Shown piece after piece: positions 55,109-63,599 of a stretch of DNA of 64,000 nt. Position 1 is the stretch's first letter. Every line of letters starts with the position of its first letter. The position numbers and the translations under genes are program-made. The notes beneath the pieces were generated by a model. The model saw only the letters and a program-made list of their open reading frames with translations, was not told the DNA's origin and searched no databases. Source of the DNA: Paralcaligenes sp. KSB-10 (GTDB lineage Bacteria; Pseudomonadota; Gammaproteobacteria; Burkholderiales; Burkholderiaceae_B); NCBI RefSeq assembly GCF_021266465.1, contig NZ_CP089848.1, positions 3,720,001 through 3,784,000 of the forward strand, written 5' to 3'.

Positions 55109-55981
55109 CTAAATGTCTGCGAACAATTTGGCCAGATCGAATTTATTGCGTGTGGACCAGATGGCGACCAGGTCGAAGCTGGGCAGGGCGTCGCCCTCTG
55201 AAATGGGGCAGAACGTGACCCCGGGGAAATCGATGGTTTGAATCCAGCTTGGCAGCAGGCCGATACCGCAACCGCCCGCCACACAGGCCAGTACTGTCAT
55301 GGTGCGATTGGCGTGCTGGTTGATCTTGACCTCGTGGCCGGCCTGGCGCATGGCCTGAGTGATGCCCGCGTACAGATGCGGCAGTTGGCCTTTGGGGTAC
55401 AGCACCATGCCTTGCTCGGCAATTTGCCGCAGCGAGATTTTCTTTTTCAGCCGCAACGCCAGATCGCTGGGCACCGCGGCGATCAGCTTGTCTTTACGCA
55501 AGACGCGTTCGCTCATGGGGCCGCTCACCGCGACGGGGGAATGCATCAGCCCGACGTCCAGCGTGCCGTCCTCCAGGGCAAGCACCTGTTCTTCGTTGCT
55601 CATTTCTTTCAAGACCAATTGGAGGTTCGGAGCATGACGCTGGATTGCGCGTATGGCCTTGGGCAAGACCTCGAACAGGGCGGAAGAAACCAGGCCGATG
55701 CGCAAAGTGCCGGCCAGCCCTAGCTGGGCCTGCCGCGCTTTGCCGGCGGCCTCGTCCAGCAGGTACAGGCCGTTGCGGATATCCTGCGCCATGACCAGCG
55801 CCGCCGCCGTGGGCCGGGCGCCGCGCCGGGAACGCTCGAACAATACCGTGCCCAGGCTTTTTTCCATTCTGGAAATCGACTGGCTAAGCGCCGGCTGGGC
55901 GATATCCAGCCTGTGAGCCGCCTTGCCGATGGCTCCTTCGTCCATGACCGCCAGAAAGCATCGCAATTGGCTGATTTCCAT
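55109..55981 (-). CDS. LysR-type transcriptional regulator
   Basis: A 290-residue LysR protein: MEISQLRCFLAVMDEGAIGK, then AAHRLDIAQPALSQSISRMEKSL split over the recognition helices, and an effector domain from GTLRIGLVSSALFEVLPKAI. It is divergent from a PDC-lactonase-like hydrolase and Bug gene pair, with a perfect AT-rich palindrome close to its start. Its likely targets are those two genes and itself. Confidence 0.92.
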   Translation of the reverse strand: MEISQLRCFLAVMDEGAIGKAAHRLDIAQPALSQSISRMEKSLGTVLFERSRRGARPTAAALVMAQDIRNGLYLLDEAAGKARQAQLGLAGTLRIGLVSSALFEVLPKAIRAIQRHAPNLQLVLKEMSNEEQVLALEDGTLDVGLMHSPVAVSGPMSERVLRKDKLIAAVPSDLALRLKKKISLRQIAEQGMVLYPKGQLPHLYAGITQAMRQAGHEVKINQHANRTMTVLACVAGGCGIGLLPSWIQTIDFPGVTFCPISEGDALPSFDLVAIWSTRNKFDLAKLFADI

Positions 55982-55988
55982 ATCATTT

Positions 55989-56006
55989 CAATATGAATAA
56001 ATATTG
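55989..56006. promoter_or_regulatory. Putative LysR operator
   Basis: CAATATGAATAAATATTG has perfect 6-bp arms around a 6-nt spacer, 8 bp upstream of the LysR start and in the divergent promoter region of the hydrolase-Bug genes. The position and AT content fit an autoregulatory LysR site. Confidence 0.5.
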
Positions 56007-56139
56007 TCTGGATAATAGATGAATATGTGTGGCCTGCCTAGAATAATCACAAATCTTCCGCATGCTGGGCAAGAAAATTCGTAAGGCGGACTTGAACCAC
56101 GTCTGCCGGCCCTCGCACCTACTATCTGCACGCGTCGCA

Positions 56140-56973
56140 ATGAACACAATCAGCGTTTCCGAATATCCGCCGCCCGGCGCCATCGATACCCATGCGCATG
56201 TATTCGGCCAGGGCTTGCCCATGGCGGCAAAGCGGCGCTATACGCCGGACTATTCCGCGGGGCTGGAACGCTACCTGTCGCTGTTGCAAGGCCATGGCCT
56301 TGCCGGCGGGGTACTGATACAGCCCAGCTTCCTGGGCTATGACAACCGCTATCTGCTCGACAGTCTGGGCCAGGCCCGGGGGCAGTGCAAAGGAGTCGTC
56401 GCCCTGGATCCGGCCACGCCGTCCGCCGTGCTGCGGGAAATGGCTGCGGCGGGTGTGGTGGGCGTGCGCCTGAATCTGTTCGGGCAGCTACTTCCCGCAT
56501 TCCAGGATTCCGTCTGGCATAGCTTTCTGTCGTGCGTGAACCGGCTCGACTGGCACGTGGAAGTGCACTGCCCAAACTCGCAGTTACCGGACGTGCTGGC
56601 CCCTTTGCTGGCGCGCGGCTGCAAGCTTGTCGTCGACCATTTCGGCCGTCCGGATTACCGGCTCGATGTCGATCCGGCAGCACTTGATTACCTGTGTCGT
56701 ACGGCAGACACAGGCCGCGTGTGGGTGAAGTTGTCGGCGCCTTACCGTATTTGGTCGGAGCAGACCATTTCCCAATCCGGCCTTGCGGCCCGGCGTCTGC
56801 TGGATGCCTTTTCGGCGCGGCGCCTGTTGTGGGGCAGCGACTGGCCGCACACCCAGCATGAAGCACCCAGCGAATTCGATCGCGCTTTGCAGCATCTGTT
56901 CGACTGGGTGCCCAACGCACAAGATCGATCCGCCATTTTGGCGGATACCCCCAGGCTGTTATTCAAATATTAA
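56140..56973 (+). CDS. Amidohydrolase family protein (2-pyrone-4,6-dicarboxylate lactonase-like)
   Basis: A 277-residue metal-dependent TIM-barrel hydrolase. GAIDTHAHVFGQGLPM carries the HxH pair, and RYTPDYSAGLERYLSLLQGHG, VVDHFGRPDY and LLWGSDWPHTQHE (terminal Asp) follow, the order found in LigI/PDC-lactonase and related lactonases. The family opens lactones of pyrone or muconate type. The substrate is unknown. The start at 56140 is chosen at the Met before the barrel; the frame is open to 56062. The Bug gene starts 57 bp downstream. Confidence 0.87.
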   Translation: MNTISVSEYPPPGAIDTHAHVFGQGLPMAAKRRYTPDYSAGLERYLSLLQGHGLAGGVLIQPSFLGYDNRYLLDSLGQARGQCKGVVALDPATPSAVLREMAAAGVVGVRLNLFGQLLPAFQDSVWHSFLSCVNRLDWHVEVHCPNSQLPDVLAPLLARGCKLVVDHFGRPDYRLDVDPAALDYLCRTADTGRVWVKLSAPYRIWSEQTISQSGLAARRLLDAFSARRLLWGSDWPHTQHEAPSEFDRALQHLFDWVPNAQDRSAILADTPRLLFKY

Positions 56974-57030
56974 GGAGACCGCATGTTTCAGTTTCAAGTT
57001 CAAACACGTTCAAAAACCAGGGAGACACCC

Positions 57031-58014
57031 ATGTTCTCAATGTCGCATGTATTCAAACGAAGCGTCAGCTATCTGCTGGGGCTCTGCCTGGCGGGCGCCG
57101 CCACCGTGGCAGCGGCGGCGTATCCGGACAAACCCATCACTTTGCTGGTGACGTATCCGCCCGGAGGAACCGTGGATGTCGTGGCGCGTTTGATCGGGCC
57201 TGAGCTCGGCAAGGCCCTGGGGCAAACCGTCGTGATCGAAAACCGGGGCGGCGCGGGCGGCATGATAGGCGAGGGAGTCGTGTCGCGCAGCGCCCCCGAC
57301 GGCTATACCTTGATGCTGGATGCGTCCAACTTCGCGCAGAATCCCGCGCTGCGATCCAATATGAGCATTGATGTCCAGAAGGACTTCGCCCCGGTTTCCC
57401 TACTGCTCAAGGTGCCCAATGTGCTGGTCGTGAATCCGAAAAGCCCCATCCACTCGGTGGCCGATCTGATCAAGCTGGGCAAGGATCGCCAGCACCCTAT
57501 CTATTTCGCCTCGGCGGGGCCGGGCTCGGCCCAGCATCTGGCCGGCGAGCTCTTCAATCTGACGGCGGGCACGCACCTGGAGCACGTCCCGTATAAGGGC
57601 GGTGGTCCGGCCATGGTCGATGTGATGGGCGGCCAGGTACCCTTGATGTTCGCCAGCCTGGGATCGTCGTGGGCTCATATCAAGAGCGGCGCGCTGCGCG
57701 CCGTAGCCGTGGGCAGCACCAGCCGGTCGAACCTGATGCCCACTATCCCGACCATTGCGGAATCGGGTGTGCCGGGATATTCCTCGTATGAGTGGAATGC
57801 CATATTTGCCCCTGCGGGTACGCCCAAGCCAGTGCTGGACAAGGTCTCCGCGGCTGTGACCCAGGTTCTGAAGGAGCCGAAGATTCGCGAACAGTTGCAA
57901 GGGCTCGGCGCCGAAGTCGTGGCTTCCAGCCCCGAGCAACTGAGCGCGTTTGTGAATGAGGAAATCGCCAAGTGGAAGAAGGTGGCCAAGGAGGCCAATC
58001 TGAAACTGGATTGA
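57031..58014 (+). CDS. Bug-family periplasmic solute receptor (TctC-like)
   Basis: A 327-residue receptor with signal peptide VSYLLGLCLAGAATVAAAA and mature start YPDKPITLLVTYPPGGTVDV, then VVIENRGGAGGMIGEGVVS. ATG 57031 has AGGGAG 6 nt upstream; an earlier in-frame ATG at 56983 would add 16 residues before the signal. It is paired with the lactonase-like hydrolase, so a lactone or aromatic-derived acid is a plausible ligand. Confidence 0.9.
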   Translation: MFSMSHVFKRSVSYLLGLCLAGAATVAAAAYPDKPITLLVTYPPGGTVDVVARLIGPELGKALGQTVVIENRGGAGGMIGEGVVSRSAPDGYTLMLDASNFAQNPALRSNMSIDVQKDFAPVSLLLKVPNVLVVNPKSPIHSVADLIKLGKDRQHPIYFASAGPGSAQHLAGELFNLTAGTHLEHVPYKGGGPAMVDVMGGQVPLMFASLGSSWAHIKSGALRAVAVGSTSRSNLMPTIPTIAESGVPGYSSYEWNAIFAPAGTPKPVLDKVSAAVTQVLKEPKIREQLQGLGAEVVASSPEQLSAFVNEEIAKWKKVAKEANLKLD

Positions 58015-58085
58015 GTGTCGATGGCTTGGCCCGGTGGTTGCTGGAGGCCGCCTTGTGGCCGACCGTCATCTTTCGTTCTTAAGAC

Positions 58086-58314
58086 GCGGGGGTGGCGGCC
58101 CAGGCAGGGTGGTGCTCGCCTCGTCCGGTCCTGGCTGCGCCAGGACTGCCCGCGGCCGGCGCCTGGATCGGGCGGTCGCGGAACTCGCGTCGTCCACAGC
58201 CCCCCGGGCTGTGGACACCCTTGACGCTCAGACAACCGCTCCCTTGCATCCCGATCCAGGCGCCGGCCGCGGCGGACTCAAGCTCGCTCACCCCGCCTGG
58301 GCCGCCACCCCCGC
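58086..58314. repeat. GC-rich nested hairpin element, second family, long copy
   Basis: Outer 26-bp arms (58086-58111 and 58289-58314) match at 25 positions. Inside are a GTCCTGG/CCAGGAC hairpin (58128-58146), 22-bp perfect arms at 58151-58172 and 58250-58271, and an 11-bp perfect hairpin at 58192-58216 (GTCCACAGCCC stem). The short copy at 43098-43199 lacks the inner part. It lies in the 484-bp gap between the Bug gene and the glutamine amidotransferase. The flank 58315-58498 is AT-richer, promoter-like, and shows no gene. Confidence 0.85.
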
Positions 58315-58498
58315 TCGCATTAGTTATGTTTTTGTTGCGAAAACACATCGATATCGTCAATAAGTGTTTGATTGATCAGTGTTTTGTGCGATTTTGATTT
58401 CCCCGTACTAGAATTGGGGTTAATCAGCGCATCGCGTAGCGCTAGGTGCCTACGCCCTTAATGACGCGCTGTTTTTTTATGGCTAAGACCAAACCATC

Positions 58499-59329
58499 AT
58501 GTGTCAGTTGTTGGGCATGAATTGCGCTACCCCTACCGATATAACCTTTTCCTTTACAGGGTTTGCGGCGCGAGGGGGGCAAACCGATCACCATGCCGAC
58601 GGGTTTGGCATTGCCTTCTTCGAAAACAAGGCTTGCCGCGTCTTTATCGACAACGAGCCTTGCTGCCGCTCGCCGGTGGCCGACCTGATCAAGAACTACC
58701 CGATCAAATCCAAGAACGTGATTGCGCACATACGCAAGGCCACGCAGGGTAACATCCAGTTGGAAAACTGCCATCCCTTCGTGCGCGAGCTATGGGGCAG
58801 GCATTGGATTTTTGCGCATAATGGCGACCTGAAAAATTATCATCCCCATCTGGACGGCCAGTATCAGCCAGTGGGCTGCACCGATAGCGAAGCGGCGTTC
58901 TGCCAGATCATGCAGGGTTTGCGGCACCGTTTCGGCAACGAAGAGCCGTCGAACCAGCAGTTGTTCCTGGCAATCGAAGAACTGACTCGCGAAATTACCT
59001 TGCATGGGGTATTCAATTTCCTGATCTCGAACGGCCGCTTCCTGTTTGCGCATTGCTCGACCAATCTGTATTACATCATTCGCGAGTGGCCGTTCAACAA
59101 GGCGCATCTCATCGATGCCGACATGACGGTTGATTTTTCGCAGGTCAACCGCGAGGGCGATTGCGTGGCCGTGATTGCCACCAAGCCGCTTACCGACAAC
59201 GAAATCTGGACCCGCCTCGAGGCCGGCCAGTTGATCATGTTTGAAAAAGGCCAGACCATCGGCCAGGCGATCATTCCGATTCCCCTGGCGGTGCAGGAAA
59301 AGAACGCCCGGAACCTGGCCTGCGCGTAG
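58499..59329 (+). CDS. Class II glutamine amidotransferase (YafJ-like)
   Basis: A 276-residue Ntn hydrolase. The nucleophile is Cys2 exposed after Met removal (MCQLLGMNCATP). Glutamine-site segments are HADGFGIAFFE, VIAHIRKATQG, HPFVRELWGRHWIFAHNGDL and CTDSEAAFCQIM. There is no synthase domain, so the ammonia acceptor is unknown; the group is annotated as putative YafJ-type amidotransferases. It appears monocistronic, preceded by a hairpin element and followed by a convergent operon 2 bp away. Confidence 0.9.
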   Translation: MCQLLGMNCATPTDITFSFTGFAARGGQTDHHADGFGIAFFENKACRVFIDNEPCCRSPVADLIKNYPIKSKNVIAHIRKATQGNIQLENCHPFVRELWGRHWIFAHNGDLKNYHPHLDGQYQPVGCTDSEAAFCQIMQGLRHRFGNEEPSNQQLFLAIEELTREITLHGVFNFLISNGRFLFAHCSTNLYYIIREWPFNKAHLIDADMTVDFSQVNREGDCVAVIATKPLTDNEIWTRLEAGQLIMFEKGQTIGQAIIPIPLAVQEKNARNLACA

Positions 59330-59331
59330 AT

Positions 59332-60195
59332 CTAGAAATCGAACAGTTCGGCCGGATTGTCGGCGAGTATCCGCTGCCTGATCGCGGCATCGGGCACGTA
59401 TTCGCCCAGCATATTGAATAGATTCACCGAACTGTGCTGCTCGAAGGACAGATGCGGATAATCGCTGCCCCACACAAGCCGGTCGGGCGCGGCGTCGACC
59501 AGCGCATGCACCATGGGTGTGATGTCTTTGAGATCGGGTTCGGTGGAGATACGGTATAGGCCGGTCAGCTTGACCCGGCAATACCCGTTGCCATGGCGCA
59601 GCAAGTCCAGCAATTGCTGGAAGCCTGGGGCTTGGGCTCCGTCGCGGGCCAGATTCATGCCGAGGTGCGCGAGTGTGAACGGGACCCGCAGTTCGCGCAG
59701 GGTGGGCATGAGTTCGCTGGTAAGCCATGCCGGCAATAGAAAATCGAGCTGCCAGCCGATTTCGGCGCATCGTGCCTCGAGCCGTTTGATGCGGGGTATG
59801 AGCGTCTGTGAAAATCCAGGTTCCAGTGGCTTGATGGGGCGGACATTGATGCGCACGCCTCGCACCCCCAGTGCATTCAGGCGGCTCAGTTCAAGGTCGG
59901 GGATGTCTTCGTCGATGTCGACGATCCCTTTGCAATTTCCGCCCATAAGGCGCATTGCGTCGAGCATGCAGGTGTTATCGCGACCATAGGCACTGGGCTG
60001 GACGAACACGAAACGTGCGATGCCCAAGTGGCGTGCCAGCGATAGGTAATCGTCCAGCGGCGCGTGTGGCGGCGTGTACCGCAGCCCGGTGCTGTATGGA
60101 TATTGCCCGGCGGGGCCGAATACATGGAAATGGGTATCGCACGCGAGAGCGGGAGATTTGAACCGGGGAGTCTCCGAAATATCGTGGTTCGACAC
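59332..60195 (-). CDS. Amidohydrolase family protein (2-pyrone-4,6-dicarboxylate lactonase-like)
   Basis: A 287-residue TIM-barrel hydrolase. ACDTHFHVFGPAGQYPY carries the HxH motif, GLRYTPPHAPLDDYLSLARH and FTLAHLGMNLARDG follow, and RLVWGSDYPHLSFEQHS ends the metal site. The start is GTG 60195 (VSNHDISETP), overlapping the stop of the aldolase gene by one base, so translation is coupled. It is a distant paralogue of the hydrolase at 56140. It probably opens a lactone or cyclic acid in the pathway served by the upstream Bug receptor and aldolase. Confidence 0.87.
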   Translation of the reverse strand: MSNHDISETPRFKSPALACDTHFHVFGPAGQYPYSTGLRYTPPHAPLDDYLSLARHLGIARFVFVQPSAYGRDNTCMLDAMRLMGGNCKGIVDIDEDIPDLELSRLNALGVRGVRINVRPIKPLEPGFSQTLIPRIKRLEARCAEIGWQLDFLLPAWLTSELMPTLRELRVPFTLAHLGMNLARDGAQAPGFQQLLDLLRHGNGYCRVKLTGLYRISTEPDLKDITPMVHALVDAAPDRLVWGSDYPHLSFEQHSSVNLFNMLGEYVPDAAIRQRILADNPAELFDF

Positions 60196-61001
60196 TATGC
60201 GTTTTCCTTTTGAACTGCTTTGAGAGAATTGAGTTTTTCCGCGTCTTTGCGAGCTGCTTCCATCAGGTAGGTAACGTCGCTGCCGGCGATGATAAAGCGC
60301 GCACCCATGGCGATCAGGTCGGTTTGCAACTGGATATCCGCGCGGATGCCGCCCACACCGAGGATTTTCCCGTGGCGCTTGCATGCCTGGGCCGTAGCCT
60401 GGTAGGCGGCCCGTAGATCGGGGTGGTGCAATTGGCCCGGGATGCCGAGCTCGGTGCATAAATCGTTCGATCCGATCAACAGCATATCGACGCCGGGCAC
60501 CGCCGCGATTTGATCGGCGTTGGCTATGCCAAGCGGCGTTTCCAGCATGACCACGAGCAGCGTTTCCTTATTGACCTGGCTGTTGACGTCTGCCAGCGGC
60601 ATGCTGCGATAGCCGAGGGACGGCCCGCTGCCCATGACGGAACGATGGCCGATTGGAGGGTACTTGGCTGCATTGACCAGCGCCGCAGCCTGTTCCGCCG
60701 TTTCCACATGAGGCACGATCACGCCCATGGCGCCGCCGTCCAGAACCCGCGACAGATATTCGCTGCCGTGCCCCGGAATCCGGACCAGCGGAGTTATGCC
60801 GAACCCCACGGCGGCGGTGCAGATTGCCGACACCGTTTCCATCGACACGGGGCTGTGCTCCATGTCGACGTACAAGGCATCGAAGCCGCAGGCGGCGACG
60901 ATGGGGGCGATGTCGATGGTTCTCGCCTGGCGCAAACCCATGCAGACCACCAACTGGCCTGCCAGCATCTTGCGTTTCGCGCCATTTTCGAATGTGCTCA
61001 T
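60195..61001 (-). CDS. HpcH/HpaI aldolase/citrate lyase family protein
   Basis: A 268-residue class II pyruvate aldolase. It shows ALYVDMEHSPVSMETVSAIC, LVRIPGHGSEYLSRVLDGGA (substrate Arg), GVIVPHVETAEQA (metal ligand region), GPSLGYRSM and LLIGSNDLCTELGIPG. Family members split 4-hydroxy-2-oxoacids to pyruvate or oxaloacetate plus an aldehyde, using a divalent metal. It is located between the Bug gene (6 bp) and the lactonase-like gene (1-nt overlap), forming a three-gene unit. Confidence 0.9.
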   Translation of the reverse strand: MSTFENGAKRKMLAGQLVVCMGLRQARTIDIAPIVAACGFDALYVDMEHSPVSMETVSAICTAAVGFGITPLVRIPGHGSEYLSRVLDGGAMGVIVPHVETAEQAAALVNAAKYPPIGHRSVMGSGPSLGYRSMPLADVNSQVNKETLLVVMLETPLGIANADQIAAVPGVDMLLIGSNDLCTELGIPGQLHHPDLRAAYQATAQACKRHGKILGVGGIRADIQLQTDLIAMGARFIIAGSDVTYLMEAARKDAEKLNSLKAVQKENA

Positions 61002-61007
61002 TGTTTA

Positions 61008-61973
61008 CTACTCCATTTTAATGTTGGCGCGGTGGATCACGTCTTTCCACATTGCGCTTTCGTCCCTAACCTGTTTTGCATAGTTCGAAGACGAACTTGA
61101 AGTCGGCTGCACACCCGCGGCGCCGAAGACCTTGTTTACCTGAGGGCTTTCCAGGGCGTGGGCGATTTCCTTTTGCATGCGGTCGATAATGGCTGGCGGC
61201 GTTTTTGCCGGCGCCATGACGCCGAACCGGTACATCATCTGGTAGTTTGGGAACCCCGCTTCGGCGAAGGTCGGCACCTGTGGGAACATGGGGTGGCGCT
61301 TGCTTCCGCTCACGGCCAGGCCCATCAGGCGGCCGTTGACGATGTATTGCGCTGTCGAGCCCACGCTGCCGATGCCGATATCGATGCGTTGCGCAACAAT
61401 ATCGGTGATGGAGGCCGCCACCCCTTTATACGGAATATGCCGGGCCTTGACGTGGGCCTGCAGCAACAGCAATTCCATCGCCAGATGGGCCGAAGACCCG
61501 GTGCCGCCCGATCCGAAGGTGAGCGTGTCGGGATGGGCGCGGGCCTCGTCCAGTGTTGCCTTCAATGTCTTGGTGGGCAGGTTGGTGCGTGCCACCAGTA
61601 CGGCTGGCGCTTCGGCCACCAGGGAAACCTGGGCGAAGTCCTTGAATGGTTTGTATGGCAGCTTTTCATAAAGAGCGGCTGAAACGGCGAATGAGTTGTC
61701 GGTCAGCAGGAACGTATAGCCATCGGGCTTTGCATGGGCGACGATTTCGGTGCCGATCGTGCTGCCCGCGCCGCCATGGTTTTCCACGACGACGGGCTGC
61801 TTGAGCTGCTTGGACAGCTCGCTGCCGACGACCCGTGCCGCCGTGTCGGTGAAGGAGCCCGGCGCAAAAGGGACAACGATTCGGATCGGCTTGGTCGGCC
61901 AGCCGGATTGCGCGGATGCCGCAGCGCAGGTAGCCGAGGCGATCAAGGCAACGGACAGCAGTTTCCAGATCAT
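61008..61973 (-). CDS. Bug-family periplasmic solute receptor (TctC-like)
   Basis: A 321-residue receptor: signal peptide MIWKLLSVALIASATCAAAS, then GWPTKPIRIVVPFAPGSFTD, VVENHGGAGSTIGTEIVAHA and HIPYKGVAASITD. It is the first gene of the Bug-aldolase-lactonase unit and is divergent from an IclR regulator across 136 bp of AT-rich DNA. It is the fifth Bug receptor in the window. Confidence 0.92.
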   Translation of the reverse strand: MIWKLLSVALIASATCAAASAQSGWPTKPIRIVVPFAPGSFTDTAARVVGSELSKQLKQPVVVENHGGAGSTIGTEIVAHAKPDGYTFLLTDNSFAVSAALYEKLPYKPFKDFAQVSLVAEAPAVLVARTNLPTKTLKATLDEARAHPDTLTFGSGGTGSSAHLAMELLLLQAHVKARHIPYKGVAASITDIVAQRIDIGIGSVGSTAQYIVNGRLMGLAVSGSKRHPMFPQVPTFAEAGFPNYQMMYRFGVMAPAKTPPAIIDRMQKEIAHALESPQVNKVFGAAGVQPTSSSSSNYAKQVRDESAMWKDVIHRANIKME

Positions 61974-62020
61974 GATAATGTCTCCGTATATTAGAAGTTT
62001 TTTTAAAATTCTTGCCCAGG

Positions 62021-62032
62021 AATTATATAATT
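62021..62032. promoter_or_regulatory. Putative operator/promoter palindrome between Bug and iclR-type genes
   Basis: AATTATATAATT is a perfect 12-bp palindrome in the divergent promoter region, 48 bp from the Bug start and 78 bp from the regulator start. It could be an IclR site or overlap a -10 element; sequence alone does not decide. Confidence 0.4.
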
Positions 62033-62109
62033 TATCTTACATATTGGGAAGTTTTGATGATTTGTGCCATGCCTTTGGCCCTTCGCTTCATGGATATGGG
62101 TGCTGATCG

Positions 62110-62889
62110 ATGAGCAGCCTCGAGAGAATGCTGAGCCTGCTGGATGTATTCACGCCGGCCGCTCCCGTGTGGTCGGCGGAGGACTTGATCCGCTATTCGG
62201 GCTCGCCGCCTTCCACCTGCTATCGCTATCTGAAAGTATTGTGCGGGGCGGGGTTTCTTGCGCGCGTGGCCAATGGCTCGTATGTGCTGGGGCCGAGAAT
62301 TCTTGAGCTGGATCGCACGATACGCCTGTGCGATCCCGTTTATGTGGCGGGAACATCCATTGCCCAGCACCTGACGGATGCAAAGGGCTACAGCACGCTG
62401 CTGTGCATTCTGTTCAGCGACTCCGTCATGTGCGTGCAGCAGGCGCTCAGCCGCGAGGCCCCGCCGCAACTGTTCAACCGCGGGCAGCGTCGCCCCTTGA
62501 TCGCCGGGGCCTCGGCCAAGGCCATACTGGCCCATCTGCCTATGCACCAGCTGCGTTCCATTTATGCGAAGAACCGCAAGGAAATCGCCTCCAGCGGCCT
62601 GGGTGCGGACTGGGAATTCTTTAAAAAGGCGCTCAAGCAGATTCGCTCCGACGGCTACTGCATGACGGTGGGTGAATACAACCCCGGTGTCATGTCTATT
62701 GCCACTCCTTTGTTCAATCAAGAGGGAGAAGTGTTGGGCAGCCTTGCCATGGTTGCCTGGGCCGAGAATTCGGACATGGCGGATTTCCGCACGCTGATGC
62801 CTGATGTGGTTCGTGCCGGCCAGGAAATCTCCGCGCGCATCGCGGCCATGGAAAACATGATGGACTTGCCGGCGCGGGCAATAGGTTAG
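62110..62889 (+). CDS. IclR family transcriptional regulator
   Basis: A 259-residue IclR-type regulator. The N-terminal winged helix reads LERMLSLLDVFTPAAPVW then LIRYSGSPPSTCYRYLKVL, and the GAF-like effector domain includes RRPLIAGASAKAILAHLP and DGYCMTVGEYNPGVMSIATP. It is divergent from the Bug-aldolase-lactonase unit and convergent with a racemase-family gene, so the former is the likely target. Confidence 0.92.
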   Translation: MSSLERMLSLLDVFTPAAPVWSAEDLIRYSGSPPSTCYRYLKVLCGAGFLARVANGSYVLGPRILELDRTIRLCDPVYVAGTSIAQHLTDAKGYSTLLCILFSDSVMCVQQALSREAPPQLFNRGQRRPLIAGASAKAILAHLPMHQLRSIYAKNRKEIASSGLGADWEFFKKALKQIRSDGYCMTVGEYNPGVMSIATPLFNQEGEVLGSLAMVAWAENSDMADFRTLMPDVVRAGQEISARIAAMENMMDLPARAIG

Positions 62890-62912
62890 CCCGCGCCGGC
62901 AGGCCTGCTGTA

Positions 62913-63599
62913 TCAGGCCGACGGTCGGCTTGCGGCATGCCGCATTACATACTGGGCGGTGGACTGTATCGAAGACAGGACCGGCTTGCCGAAGGCGCTT
63001 TGCAGGGAATCCAGGATGTGAAAAGTCGGCAATTGCGAACAGGCGATGAACAGCGCGTCGCAATCGGCCTCGATCATGGCTCGCGCCCGCTGCTCGACTT
63101 CGTCTTCGGTAATGCGTCCCAGCGCCGACACATCGGCCGCGTGAAAACTGTCCAGGTGATCCACGGAGATATCGCCGGACTCCAGGAAGCGTCGAATGCG
63201 CATATTCACATCGTCCTGGTACGGAGTAAGGAGCGCAATGCGGCGGGCGCCGATTTCTCGCAGTGCATCGAGCATGGCTCGCGCCGTGGTGACGACCGGT
63301 CGACCGGTGATTGCGGCGAGATCCTTCGCGATGGCGGCGTCGCCTTCGGGGCCGAGAATGAATCCCGCCGCGGTGCAGCCGTAGGCGATGACATCGACCG
63401 GCGCCTCGGTGAATGCGGCGGCGAGCTCGACCGCTGCTTTTTTATACGCAGGCAACGATTCGGGCGTCAGCAAACCTTCGCCTCGCGGCACCCGCAATGT
63501 TTTGCAGAGACTGCCTTCGGGGAGCCAGTCCAGCATTTCAGGCTCCATGGTCGTATTATTGGCCGGCACCATCAGGCCCAGGCGAACAGGGTTTGTCAT
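62913..63599 (-). CDS. Asp/Glu racemase superfamily enzyme (maleate isomerase / arylmalonate decarboxylase-like)
   Basis: A 228-residue cofactor-independent enzyme. The two catalytic Cys positions are in VIAYGCTAAGFILG (near residue 72) and ALFIACSQLPTFHILD (near residue 185); the N-terminus RLGLMVPANNTTMEPEM is that of maleate isomerase/AMDase relatives. Such enzymes isomerise maleate to fumarate or decarboxylate arylmalonates. ATG 63599 overlaps the upstream stop as ATGA and has AGGA upstream. It is paired with a carboxymuconolactone decarboxylase-like gene, so a diacid from aromatic or pyridine breakdown is possible. Confidence 0.87.
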   Translation of the reverse strand: MTNPVRLGLMVPANNTTMEPEMLDWLPEGSLCKTLRVPRGEGLLTPESLPAYKKAAVELAAAFTEAPVDVIAYGCTAAGFILGPEGDAAIAKDLAAITGRPVVTTARAMLDALREIGARRIALLTPYQDDVNMRIRRFLESGDISVDHLDSFHAADVSALGRITEDEVEQRARAMIEADCDALFIACSQLPTFHILDSLQSAFGKPVLSSIQSTAQYVMRHAASRPSA

